Source: Sediminibacterium sp.
GTDB lineage: Bacteria > Bacteroidota > Bacteroidia > B-17B0 > Aurantibacillaceae
Assembly: GCA_030054095.1 (NCBI GenBank)
Contig: JASGCO010000022.1
Span: 1-64,000, forward strand
DNA length: 64,000 nt
Direction of reading: 5' to 3'
This document shows positions 7,279 to 14,509 of the stretch, piece by piece. The notes under the pieces were generated by a model. The model was not told the origin of the DNA. It ran no database searches and saw nothing but the letters and a program-made list of their open reading frames with translations. Within the stretch, counting starts at the first letter, position 1. Each line of letters starts with the position of its first letter. Made by a program: the position numbers and the translations under genes.

Positions 7279-8259
7279 TTATTCGCTGACCTTGTTTTTT
7301 GATGTATCTCCGTCATCTGAAATTTCGATTAAAAATTCAAAAAGAGTCTCCTTATCACTCTTGGTTTTTAACGGGTAATGTTGTGTGTGGTGATATTTTC
7401 GTTCAGGTCGAAATTCTGAAAAAATTCTTGCTAATACAGGTCTTGTGTTTATTTCCATAGCTGAATAATCAAATTCTGTATTGAATATTTCTTCGTATGA
7501 AATATGGGGAGATGGGAAAGATTTTTTATACTCAGTATTCAATTTTGGTTGAAAATAGCGAATTAATGATGCTTCAAAAACTGTAATTTCTTGAGCTTCT
7601 GGAATTCTCATTGTAGCCTTTTTTTGCAACTCTAATAAATCTTCAACTGTCGGTGCTTTTGTATTAGAGTTAATTGTTACAAATGAAGTAGCAAGGTCTT
7701 TAACTTCTATTTTAATTCCGATAACAAGGACTTCTTCATTACTCCCTTTATTCAGAATGTCAATGGCAATTTTTTGAATTTTGTCGTGATTTTCTAATCT
7801 GTAATCTATTTTTTTGGTTTCTGTCCTGCCAAAGGCTTGTCCGATATACATCACTTCCAAATCTGATGGTAATGGTTCTCCAATCGAAGTTCCAAAAAAG
7901 TCTTTGTCAAGAAAAGTAAAAAGGTTTATTAAGTCGTAATCTCGTATAAGTGCATTTTTGGAAACATTATTATCAATGTTGTAGATTCCATCATTAAATG
8001 AATTGATTTTAAATACTGAAGGAGAAATATAAGGAAAGTATTGTTTATTGTGTTTATCGTCTAGCCAATAAAGAATGGTTTTTGTATAATCACCGTCTAT
8101 GTATGAAGTTTCAAAGAAGATTTTTTTTCTTTTGCAAATCAAGTAAATATGATACTTGTCGTTTTCAATTTCCTTCTTCAGTTCTTCATTGTCCAAATCA
8201 TTTGGTGTAAAGAGGATTGCTTTTGTAGCATAAAAATTAAGTCCTATTTTCCAGTCCAT
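7279..8259 (-). CDS. Uncharacterised protein with GIY-YIG-like C-terminal half (first cassette gene)
   Basis: 326 residues, no confident family. Residues 135-250 contain VMYIGQAFGRT, then RLENHDKIQKI, then EITVFEASLIRYFQPKLNTEYK. These resemble in order the YIG core, the R-x-x-x-H helix and the closing E-x-x-L-I-x-x-F-x-P-x-L-N of GIY-YIG nucleases, though the first GIY is degenerate. The N-terminal half is unassigned. The gene is the first expected from the Pc-like promoter (8330-8356), and its start codon lies 41 bases inside the cassette from the attI core. It pairs with the HARE-HTH gene. Confidence 0.5.
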   Translation of the reverse strand: MDWKIGLNFYATKAILFTPNDLDNEELKKEIENDKYHIYLICKRKKIFFETSYIDGDYTKTILYWLDDKHNKQYFPYISPSVFKINSFNDGIYNIDNNVSKNALIRDYDLINLFTFLDKDFFGTSIGEPLPSDLEVMYIGQAFGRTETKKIDYRLENHDKIQKIAIDILNKGSNEEVLVIGIKIEVKDLATSFVTINSNTKAPTVEDLLELQKKATMRIPEAQEITVFEASLIRYFQPKLNTEYKKSFPSPHISYEEIFNTEFDYSAMEINTRPVLARIFSEFRPERKYHHTQHYPLKTKSDKETLFEFLIEISDDGDTSKNKVSE

Positions 8260-8299
8260 TTTTAGTGTGTGTCTTTTTAGTTGTCATTTTCCTATGGTT

Positions 8300-8308
8300 G
8301 CCTATAAC
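8300..8308 (-). other. attI-like recombination core (cassette insertion point)
   Basis: On the minus strand this reads GTTATAGGC, in the context AGGGAGTTATAGGCAACC. It is the exact reverse complement of the R'' box of site D, 2 kb away at the other end of the first cassette. In integrons the junction G/TTRRRY at attI gives the 5' end of the first cassette, and the rest of that site comes from the fixed leader. The fixed attI half would be roughly 8308-8390. Only the core is supported by sequence; outer recombinase-binding boxes are not identified. Confidence 0.7.
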
Positions 8309-8329
8309 TCCCTAATATACGCAATATTA

Positions 8330-8356
8330 CAAATATACTTCAAATAACCCAACCAA
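8330..8356 (-). promoter_or_regulatory. Pc-like promoter reading into the cassettes
   Basis: On the minus strand a -7 element TATATTTG (8337-8330) fits the Bacteroidota consensus TAnnTTTG exactly. TTG (8356-8354) lies 16 bases upstream as a -33 element, slightly short of the usual spacing. Transcription would begin just before the attI core and run through the cassettes, the position of Pc in classical integrons. Confidence 0.5.
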
Positions 8357-8392
8357 TTTAATTGACTGATTATCAATGTTATTAATGGTGAT

Positions 8393-8425
8393 ATACATAT
8401 AATACGCACTACGTATTATGTGTAT
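8393..8425. promoter_or_regulatory. Near-perfect inverted repeat upstream of the recombinase gene (possible operator)
   Basis: Arms ATACATATAATACG (8393-8406) and CGTATTATGTGTAT (8412-8425) pair at 13 of 14 positions around CACTA. It lies 33 bases before the recombinase ATG. A TAnnTTTG-like TATTTTTG (8429-8436) follows directly, so a protein bound here would cover the recombinase promoter. It is also a candidate recombinase-binding site of attI. Confidence 0.5.
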
Positions 8426-8457
8426 TCTTATTTTTGTTAGAATAAATAATATACATT

Positions 8458-9537
8458 ATGCGTAGTATTGATTTAATGCGTGAAATTGTTTTTTCATTAG
8501 GGAAACATAATAACAAAAACGTTATCTGGTGCAAATTTCCCAAAAATGATGTACTGCTATTGGCTTTCCAAAAACAGTATCCCTTTTGCCGTTGGAGCAA
8601 TACAAATAAATGCTGGTATATTACAGATAGTGTTGAAATCAGAAAACAAGCGGGACTCACGCTCAAAGCACCCACCGAAAATTTACTTCATAAAATCCAT
8701 CCTGTTAATCAACCGGCTTTGCAAAGAATGGAACATGAACTAAGACTAAAAGCCTATAGCATCAATACGGCAAAGGTTTATTTAGGCGAGTTTTCTCAAC
8801 TCCTGATCTTATTAAACCATTATCCGGTTGATACCCTAACACCCGACCGGTTAAAATCATATATGCTCTATTGTGTAAACGAACTCAAACTTTCTGAGGC
8901 GCATTTACACAGTCGGTTAAATGCGCTTAAATTTTATTTTGAACACGTACTTTTTAAAGAGAAATTTTTTATCGAGATCCCGCGCCCTAAATCAAAAAGC
9001 AAATTACCCAAAGTATTAAGTACAAAAGATATTAAAAACTTATTTGATGTAACCACCAATCCTAAACATAAACTAATGCTGCAATTGTGCTACGGCATGG
9101 GCTTACGGGTGAGCGAAATTGTAAAGCTTAAACTAACAGATATTGATAGTAAACGCATGCAAGTACTTATCGAAAACGCCAAGGGAAAATCTGACAGGTA
9201 TGTGAATTTACCGGAATCGGTGTTAGCATTGCTCCGCACCTATTACAAGGCTTACAAGCCTAAGCATTTTCTGTTTGAAGGCCAGTACGGCGGTGAATAT
9301 TCCATTCGCAGTGTACAGGCTGTTTTTAAAAATGGAATGCGTTTGGCTAAAATTAATAAACCCGTGGGCATACATAGTTTACGTCATAGTTACGCCACCC
9401 ATTTACAGGAGTGTGGTACGGATATGGCGTTTATTCAAACATTATTAGGACACAAGGATATGAAAACCACAATGGTGTATGCCCGGGTGGGAAGAAAGGA
9501 AATACAAAAGGTAAAAAGCCCTTTAGATAATTTGTAA
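8458..9537 (+). CDS. Integron-type tyrosine recombinase lacking the IntI-specific insertion
   Basis: 359 residues from ATG 8458 (ATG 8476 also possible). Residues 1-65 are the Bacteroidota N-terminal module with WSNTNKCWYI. A SAM-like core-binding domain covers about 85-170 and the catalytic domain 185-359. All catalytic residues are present: R217 (GLRVSEI), K242 (NAKGKSDR), H306/R309 (HSLRH), H332 (LGHKD) and Tyr 341 (TTMVYARV). The tail KVKSPLDNL recalls the IntI tail. Between LPESV and the HxxR box it is short, without the extra helix region of canonical IntI. It is divergent from the cassettes, with attI between, as in integrons. Confidence 0.9.
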   Translation: MRSIDLMREIVFSLGKHNNKNVIWCKFPKNDVLLLAFQKQYPFCRWSNTNKCWYITDSVEIRKQAGLTLKAPTENLLHKIHPVNQPALQRMEHELRLKAYSINTAKVYLGEFSQLLILLNHYPVDTLTPDRLKSYMLYCVNELKLSEAHLHSRLNALKFYFEHVLFKEKFFIEIPRPKSKSKLPKVLSTKDIKNLFDVTTNPKHKLMLQLCYGMGLRVSEIVKLKLTDIDSKRMQVLIENAKGKSDRYVNLPESVLALLRTYYKAYKPKHFLFEGQYGGEYSIRSVQAVFKNGMRLAKINKPVGIHSLRHSYATHLQECGTDMAFIQTLLGHKDMKTTMVYARVGRKEIQKVKSPLDNL

Positions 9538-9591
9538 CCGAACATTCAAGCCAATGCTTATCTTCTCCATTTCATCCCCCGGTAAGGGACA

Positions 9592-9706
9592 GCAGCGGCA
9601 GCCTTGCGTAACCGCTTGCGTGGTGTTGCGCGGGCGCGGCGGCTGAGGCACGAAGACCCCGCCGGCCGCAGCAACAGCCGCAAGGGGGCAGCAAGCTACA
9701 GCGTAT
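9592..9706 (-). repeat. GC-rich structured intergenic element, copy 1
   Basis: On the minus strand this aligns along its length with the copies at 15192-15350 and 42718-42871 (shared ACGCTGTAGCTTGC at one end, CGCAAGGCTGCCGC at the other). It is the most diverged copy. Its stems stay paired through compensatory change: CTTGCG/CGCAAG where the others have CTTTGTG/CACAAAG, and TGTTGC/GCAACA where the others have TTTTGC/GCAAAA. Confidence 0.75.
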
Positions 9707-9733
9707 GGCCCGACCCCGGTGTGGGCCTGCATA

Positions 9734-9766
9734 ACCCTTTCCAAAGTTTAGGACTTTGGAAAGGGT
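9734..9766. terminator. Perfect 14-bp hairpin between convergent genes
   Basis: ACCCTTTCCAAAGT and ACTTTGGAAAGGGT pair fully around TTAGG. It lies downstream of both the recombinase (+) and the dihydroorotase-like gene (-). No U-run follows on either strand, so it may be a transcript end or processing structure rather than a classical intrinsic terminator. Confidence 0.4.
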
Positions 9767-9860
9767 GTGGGGCGGAGGCGGGGATACCGCCAACGGATTA
9801 TTCGGAATGGGATTAAGAAACCCTGTTTCACACAAAAGCGGAATCAGAGCGCTGACTGGT

Positions 9861-11126
9861 TTAACTGTTAAAATAACTTTTTCCGCCGTTAATAATGCCA
9901 ATAACTTTACCCGGCAACGCGGTATTAAAAAACGGTGAGTTTTTAGAGAGGGATTTGTTATTTTTTTCGGTAAGGGTAAAGCTATCTTTTACACTGAACA
10001 GGGTTAGTTCGGCGTTTTGTCCTTCTTCCACACTTACTGGTTCTAACCCTAATACACGCCTTGGGCCCTGCGTAAGCGCGGTGATGAGCGCGTCAATCTG
10101 TTCGTCTTTTAAACCGGCCAGCGCGCAGGAAAACGCGGTTTGCAATTGTATGGCGCCTTCATCGGCCAGATCGAATTCGAGTTCTTTGCTTTCTACATCC
10201 TGTGGCTGATGATCGCTTACAATTACATCAATGGTACCATTTTCAACGGCTTTGCGCAAGGCATCCACGTCTTTTTTGGTGCGTAGCGGCGGCAATACTT
10301 TATAGTTGCTGTCGAACTCTTCGAGTTCTGAATCGGTTTTAAAAAGGTGCAGGGCGGTTACGCCGGCTGTAACGTTTAACCCGGCGGCCTTGGCTTTGCG
10401 GATGAGTTCGGTACTGCCTTTGGTACTGATGGCGGAAACGTGCAACTTACCGCCAGCATACTCTAATACGGCCAGTTGTTGTGCCAGACTTATTTCTTCG
10501 GCTACAGCGGGAATGCCTTTTAAGCCTAGTTTAATGGCGGTTTCGCCTTCATTCATTTGTCCGCCGTGCGATAGGCTTTCTTCGTTGCAATGGGTCATAA
10601 TAAATGTATCCACATTTTTACTGTATTGCAGGGCGCGCAGGAGTAACCCTGCCGTGTTAATGCTGTGTTTGTAATCGCTGAACGCGATGGCGCCGGCTTG
10701 TTTCATGTCGTAAAGCTCGGCCAGGTCTTTTCCTTCCTGCTTTTGGGTAATGGTGCCTAAAGGGTACACGTTTACCACTTTGCCATCGGCTTTGTTTTTA
10801 ACGTACTCGATTTGGGCTTTACTACTCAATGTGGGGGCATTGGCGCTGTGTACGCATACGCCTGTAAACCCTCCGGCGGCGGCGGCTTTAATGCCGCTTT
10901 CAATGGTTTCTTTGTGTTCGTGACCCGGATCGCAAAATACGGCCTGCAGGTCTATCCAACCGGCCGATACGCAAAGGTTATCGGCTTCAATGGTTTTGCC
11001 CGCTTTGGCGGTACAGTTTTTTTTGATTTCGGTAATTTTGCCGCCTTCAATAAAAATATCCATGGTTTTTAAATGGTGCGGCCCGTTAGGGTCTATGATT
11101 CTGGCTTGCCGGATAATAATGCTCAT
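9861..11126 (-). CDS. pyrC: Dihydroorotase-family protein lacking the metal-binding HxH motif
   Basis: 421 residues with the cyclic amidohydrolase layout: small N-terminal beta domain, TIM barrel, and a C-terminal return to the beta domain. The catalytic Asp region is kept as VIVSDHQPQD, and TQGPRRVLGLE matches the family end. The first metal motif, normally DxHxHxRDPG, reads DLQAVFCDPG at 59-68, so both His and the substrate-binding Arg are replaced. This is the non-catalytic DHOase-like type, as known for partner DHOases of aspartate transcarbamoylase, or a changed enzyme. ATG 11126 is one base after the stop of the BatA-like gene, so the two form an operon. Confidence 0.85.
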   Translation of the reverse strand: MSIIIRQARIIDPNGPHHLKTMDIFIEGGKITEIKKNCTAKAGKTIEADNLCVSAGWIDLQAVFCDPGHEHKETIESGIKAAAAGGFTGVCVHSANAPTLSSKAQIEYVKNKADGKVVNVYPLGTITQKQEGKDLAELYDMKQAGAIAFSDYKHSINTAGLLLRALQYSKNVDTFIMTHCNEESLSHGGQMNEGETAIKLGLKGIPAVAEEISLAQQLAVLEYAGGKLHVSAISTKGSTELIRKAKAAGLNVTAGVTALHLFKTDSELEEFDSNYKVLPPLRTKKDVDALRKAVENGTIDVIVSDHQPQDVESKELEFDLADEGAIQLQTAFSCALAGLKDEQIDALITALTQGPRRVLGLEPVSVEEGQNAELTLFSVKDSFTLTEKNNKSLSKNSPFFNTALPGKVIGIINGGKSYFNS

Positions 11127-11127
11127 G

Positions 11128-13176
11128 TTACTTTAAAAAACGTATTAATAGTGTTTCCGCTAACAAAAACAACAAAGTTAAAACTATAAATAATTTCCAG
11201 AGGGCTTTGCCTTCGCTTTCCTGTTTTACCAGGTCGGTAATGGAGGTTTCGCCGGCTGAACGGACGCTGTAGCGGGTAAGGTTCTTTTTTTGCAATAGCT
11301 CACTCACCTCACCGGTTTCAAAAACAGAGAGGTTGCTTTCGCGCCGGTCGAAGTTAAAGGCTAATCCGCCCAGGCGTTCGTTGTTAAAGAGGATGTCGTA
11401 AAAGCCTTGTTGTTCAATTTGCTGACGGGTAAAGAGTGACAGGGCGTTGTTGACGTTGCGCATTTCGGGAATAATATCGTGTTTGCCGTTAATTTCGGTA
11501 ATGTGTGGCGGGGTTTCGCTCATCAGGTTGTTTTGCAACAGGGGAATAACGGCATTGGTTTTTACCGTATAAAACAGAGGCACGGGTTTCAGCCCCAGAA
11601 TGGCCATTTTAATAAAGGTGGGCACAAACAGGGCGTGCTTACCAAAGTTACCGGCCTTATCGGATAAGGGCGCGGAAAAAAGGTAAACGGTGCTGTTATT
11701 GACCGGTATTTCCTGGAGAAAGAAATCGCCGTTTTGCAGATTTAAAATTGTTTGTCCGTTGCTGCGGGTATTTTTCTGATGAAGGTAGTGTTGGGTAATG
11801 AGGGGGAGGTTAACGCGCTCGTCTGTTTTTTCAAACACCCCTTCGTAAAATACAGGATGATCGCGTAAACTGTTTACCCGTAGCGCGTGGGTATCGGGTG
11901 CCATTGGTAAAGGAAGGCTTAGTGTTTTATAGGCGGGTTCATAGTTTTTTAAGTCGGCATTTACCGCCGGAATAATAACCAGACTACCGCCTTTGCGGGT
12001 GTATTTTTCTAACTCGGATACTAAACCGGAGCTAAGGTTTTCTACTTCGTTAAGTACCAGCAGAGAAGCGGTTTTAAAGTCGGCATAGTCAATAGCGTTT
12101 TCGTTACAGGTTTTATACTGGAACAAGCTGTCGGTTTGCATGAGGGTGTTAAAGTAGGAACCGGAACCGGCATTTTTGCCATTAATGACCAGGGTGGGAA
12201 TGTTTAAGCGGGAGTTAAAGGTGAACAGGAGCTCGTCATCGAAAGTAACGGGATAATCTTCGAGTTTTATGGAGCCGTAATGGATGCCGTTTTGTTTGCA
12301 CTCGAACGAGAAGACAATTTCTTTTTCTTCTCCGGCAATTATGCTAAAGGAGGATAGGGCAATGGGCTGCTTGTTCAGGAATAAACGCGCGCTTCCGGCT
12401 TCAATGGTTTTATCGCTGTTATTGGCAATGGTGGCATGGAGTTTTAAAATAAAGCCTTTTTGTTGTACCGGGCTCTCGAACCAGCAACTGTCAATATACA
12501 CGTTGGCGGTTTGATTGGCTTTTACGGCAACAATGCTTACGTTAACGGAAGTGTCGTTCACAAACGCGTCGGTATCAAAGGTAGATTGCTGAAGGTCGGA
12601 TATGAGGTAGAGTTGTTTAAAGCCGGATTTTTGACTGGTTAAAAAATCGCTCTGGCGTTTAATGACCTGAGAAGCGTTTTTAACGGACGGGGAAATGCGA
12701 ATGTCTTCAATGGCGGCTAAGGCATCTTCTTTCGATAACAAGCGTTGCTGGCGCCCTTCGAAATCGTTGGTAATGATTTGGAATTTATCGCCATTGCCAT
12801 AGGCATTTACAATTTCAACAGCTTTACGTTTGGCGTTATCGAGCAGGCTGCCTTGTTTGTTAACGGCTTCCATGCTGAACGAATTGTCTATATAAATGCT
12901 GATGTGTTTTTGGCCGGTAAAGGCTGTTTTGTTACGATCGGGGAGAAGGGGTTGGGCAAAGGCCAGTACCAGACAGGTAATGGCTAATATGCGGGCCGCT
13001 AAAATCAGCCATTCTTTTAAACGCGACCGGGATTGGCTTTCCTGCTGAAGGGCTTTTAAAAAGCGGACATTGGTGAAATAGACTTTTTTGTATTTCCTGA
13101 AATTAAACAGGTGGATAATAACAGGAATCGAAATTGCCAACAACGCCCATAAAAATGCCGGATAAGCAAAAATCAT
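11128..13176 (-). CDS. BatA-type membrane protein with VWA domain
   Basis: 682 residues from ATG 13176, chosen because the conserved BatA N-terminus (MIFAYPAFLWALLAISIPVI) starts there; earlier in-frame codons are unsupported. One membrane helix leads to HLFNFRKYKKVYFTNVRFL, the aerotolerance-regulator N-terminal domain, then a second helix. A VWA-like domain follows with MIDAS DNSFS in ISIYIDNSFSM. A long extracytoplasmic region of beta-sandwich and glutamine-amidotransferase-like segments follows, and a last helix (LFIVLTLLFLLAETLL). The family is envelope-located; precise function unknown. Confidence 0.8.
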   Translation of the reverse strand: MIFAYPAFLWALLAISIPVIIHLFNFRKYKKVYFTNVRFLKALQQESQSRSRLKEWLILAARILAITCLVLAFAQPLLPDRNKTAFTGQKHISIYIDNSFSMEAVNKQGSLLDNAKRKAVEIVNAYGNGDKFQIITNDFEGRQQRLLSKEDALAAIEDIRISPSVKNASQVIKRQSDFLTSQKSGFKQLYLISDLQQSTFDTDAFVNDTSVNVSIVAVKANQTANVYIDSCWFESPVQQKGFILKLHATIANNSDKTIEAGSARLFLNKQPIALSSFSIIAGEEKEIVFSFECKQNGIHYGSIKLEDYPVTFDDELLFTFNSRLNIPTLVINGKNAGSGSYFNTLMQTDSLFQYKTCNENAIDYADFKTASLLVLNEVENLSSGLVSELEKYTRKGGSLVIIPAVNADLKNYEPAYKTLSLPLPMAPDTHALRVNSLRDHPVFYEGVFEKTDERVNLPLITQHYLHQKNTRSNGQTILNLQNGDFFLQEIPVNNSTVYLFSAPLSDKAGNFGKHALFVPTFIKMAILGLKPVPLFYTVKTNAVIPLLQNNLMSETPPHITEINGKHDIIPEMRNVNNALSLFTRQQIEQQGFYDILFNNERLGGLAFNFDRRESNLSVFETGEVSELLQKKNLTRYSVRSAGETSITDLVKQESEGKALWKLFIVLTLLFLLAETLLIRFLK

Positions 13177-13340
13177 AGTTTTTAAAATTACGCAAAAGCC
13201 TTTAATTGAGCGAGCAGGGGTTATGCTTAGTTTTTGACAGATTTGATAAAGAGTGTTAAGAACAATTACCGTCTGTTGTAGCTTCCCGAAAAAGAGAATA
13301 GAGGAAAATAGTACATTTGTTAGCGTAAAACTAAAAAACA

Positions 13341-13532
13341 ATGTCAGCTTTTATCCGATTAACGCTTTTAACAATAGGTATGATAGTGGTATTGGGACTT
13401 TACTTTGAGTATTGTGTCAATCGCCCACTCAATATTTACCTTCAGTATGGTATTTCTGCGGTGGTAATAGTGGTAACGGTTTGGTTTTTAGTGTATCTGG
13501 TAAAGCAAATTATTAAATTTTTAAATCCCTGA
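13341..13532 (+). CDS. Small two-helix membrane protein
   Basis: 63 residues with two transmembrane helices (about 5-25 and 36-58). No family is recognised. It ends 2 bases before the SPFH gene and is probably co-transcribed with it. It is divergent from the BatA-like gene. Confidence 0.6.
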   Translation: MSAFIRLTLLTIGMIVVLGLYFEYCVNRPLNIYLQYGISAVVIVVTVWFLVYLVKQIIKFLNP

Positions 13533-13534
13533 AT

Positions 13535-14455
13535 ATGATTTCATCTTCTCTGTTCATTGTCTTTTTTTTAGTGGCGTTGGCCATTCTTTTCAGAACCCGT
13601 AATAGTTTTAATCTTAAAACGGAATTGTGGAAATGGCTGATGCGGCCTATCCTGATTCTTATTATCGGGGTAATTATTAGTTTGGTGAATCCTTTCTCTC
13701 TGGAACGGGTAGATGCCGGCCATATTGGGTTAAAAGTAAATCTGACAGGTAATGAACGTGGTGTGTCGGATTACGTTTATAAAACCGGATGGGTGGTGTT
13801 TAATGAATGGACCGAGAAATTGTATGAATTTCCAACCTATCAGCAGCACATTGACTATAATATACAAACCGTTATAACCAAAGGTGGCTTTAACGCTGAT
13901 ATTAAACCTTCGTTTAATTATGCGCTTATCCCCACTACTGTTGGCGATATGTTTCAGAACCTGCGTTTGCCCATAAAGGAAGTGGAGCAGGGGTGGCTTA
14001 AAACCGCCATTGTAGGATCGGTGAATGATGTGGCCAACAAATGGGCGGTGGATAGTATTTTTAATAACCGGGAGCAGTTTGAATCGGCTATTGTAGTAGA
14101 GTGTAATAAGCGGATTTCGAAATGGTTTAATGTAAGCCAGTTACGTACCAATATTACGCCTCCACCAGCCCTGCAATCGGCTATTGAAGCTAAAACCAAG
14201 GCGCTGCAGGAGGTACAGGTGGCCGAAAATCAGAAACAGGTAGCCATTGCAGAGGCGATGCGGAAAATTGCCATAGCGCGTGGCGACTCGGCTAAAATGG
14301 TGATTGAAGCGGCCGGTGAGGCTGAGGCCATTCGCCGAAAGCAACTTACACTTAGTAGCCTGTATATTGAATACCTTAAAATTCAAAAATGGGATGGTAA
14401 AAATCCGACTACAGTTTTAGGGAAAGAAGGAAGTACAATTATTTCCGTTAAATAA
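13535..14455 (+). CDS. SPFH/prohibitin-family membrane protein
   Basis: 306 residues. Two hydrophobic segments near the N-terminus (5-20, 36-52) anchor the protein. A band-7/prohibitin domain follows from VDAGHIGLKVNLTG (about 59) to 225, and then an Ala/Glu-rich coiled coil (IEAKTKALQEVQVAENQKQ to AGEAEAIRRKQ), the classical prohibitin stalk. Such proteins form large membrane rings that scaffold proteases. It follows the 63-residue membrane protein directly. Confidence 0.85.
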   Translation: MISSSLFIVFFLVALAILFRTRNSFNLKTELWKWLMRPILILIIGVIISLVNPFSLERVDAGHIGLKVNLTGNERGVSDYVYKTGWVVFNEWTEKLYEFPTYQQHIDYNIQTVITKGGFNADIKPSFNYALIPTTVGDMFQNLRLPIKEVEQGWLKTAIVGSVNDVANKWAVDSIFNNREQFESAIVVECNKRISKWFNVSQLRTNITPPPALQSAIEAKTKALQEVQVAENQKQVAIAEAMRKIAIARGDSAKMVIEAAGEAEAIRRKQLTLSSLYIEYLKIQKWDGKNPTTVLGKEGSTIISVK

Positions 14456-14509
14456 AGGGATTATAAAAGAGGTTGCAAACAAATTAGTAAGTTTGCGCTT
14501 CCATTCTAT

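Larger units (their letters stand above)
1695..9537. mobile_element. Integron-like element: divergent tyrosine recombinase, attI-like leader and four attC-like cassette ends
   Basis: All cassette genes (1926-8259) are on the minus strand, and the recombinase (8458-9537) is on the plus strand across a short leader. After each cassette gene or gene pair lies a 135-182-base imperfect palindrome starting with xxxTAACAGC/G and ending CGTTAxxx in cassette orientation. Outer boxes obey integron insertion geometry: the cassette starts GTTATAGGC, GTTACCGG, GTTATGTGC and GTTAGTGG meet R'' boxes GCCTATAAC, CCGGTAAC, GCACATAAC and CCGCTAAC of the same cassettes' sites. Three are exact reverse complements; the last has one mismatch. 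The left limit is uncertain because a further cassette may continue past base 1. Confidence 0.85.
9538..9860. other. Gene-free GC-rich spacer with a structured repeat and a perfect hairpin
   Basis: No convincing gene lies here. Frames that are open on both strands result from high G+C and have no family look. The stretch holds one copy of the GC-rich structured element (9592-9706) and a perfect 14-bp inverted repeat (9734-9747 with 9753-9766, loop TTAGG). It separates the recombinase and the dihydroorotase-like gene, which converge on it. Confidence 0.7.

Noticed and set aside
8458-9537. Calling the recombinase a canonical IntI
   Set aside because: The IntI-specific extra helix region is absent between LPESV and HSLRH, and the N-terminal module is the Bacteroidota type. 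The integron function is argued from the sites, not the class name.
9523-9938. Several overlapping open frames on both strands after the recombinase gene
   Set aside because: They are open because the stretch is G+C-rich. Composition is Pro/Arg/Ala-rich without domains, and they overlap the structured element and the ends of real genes.
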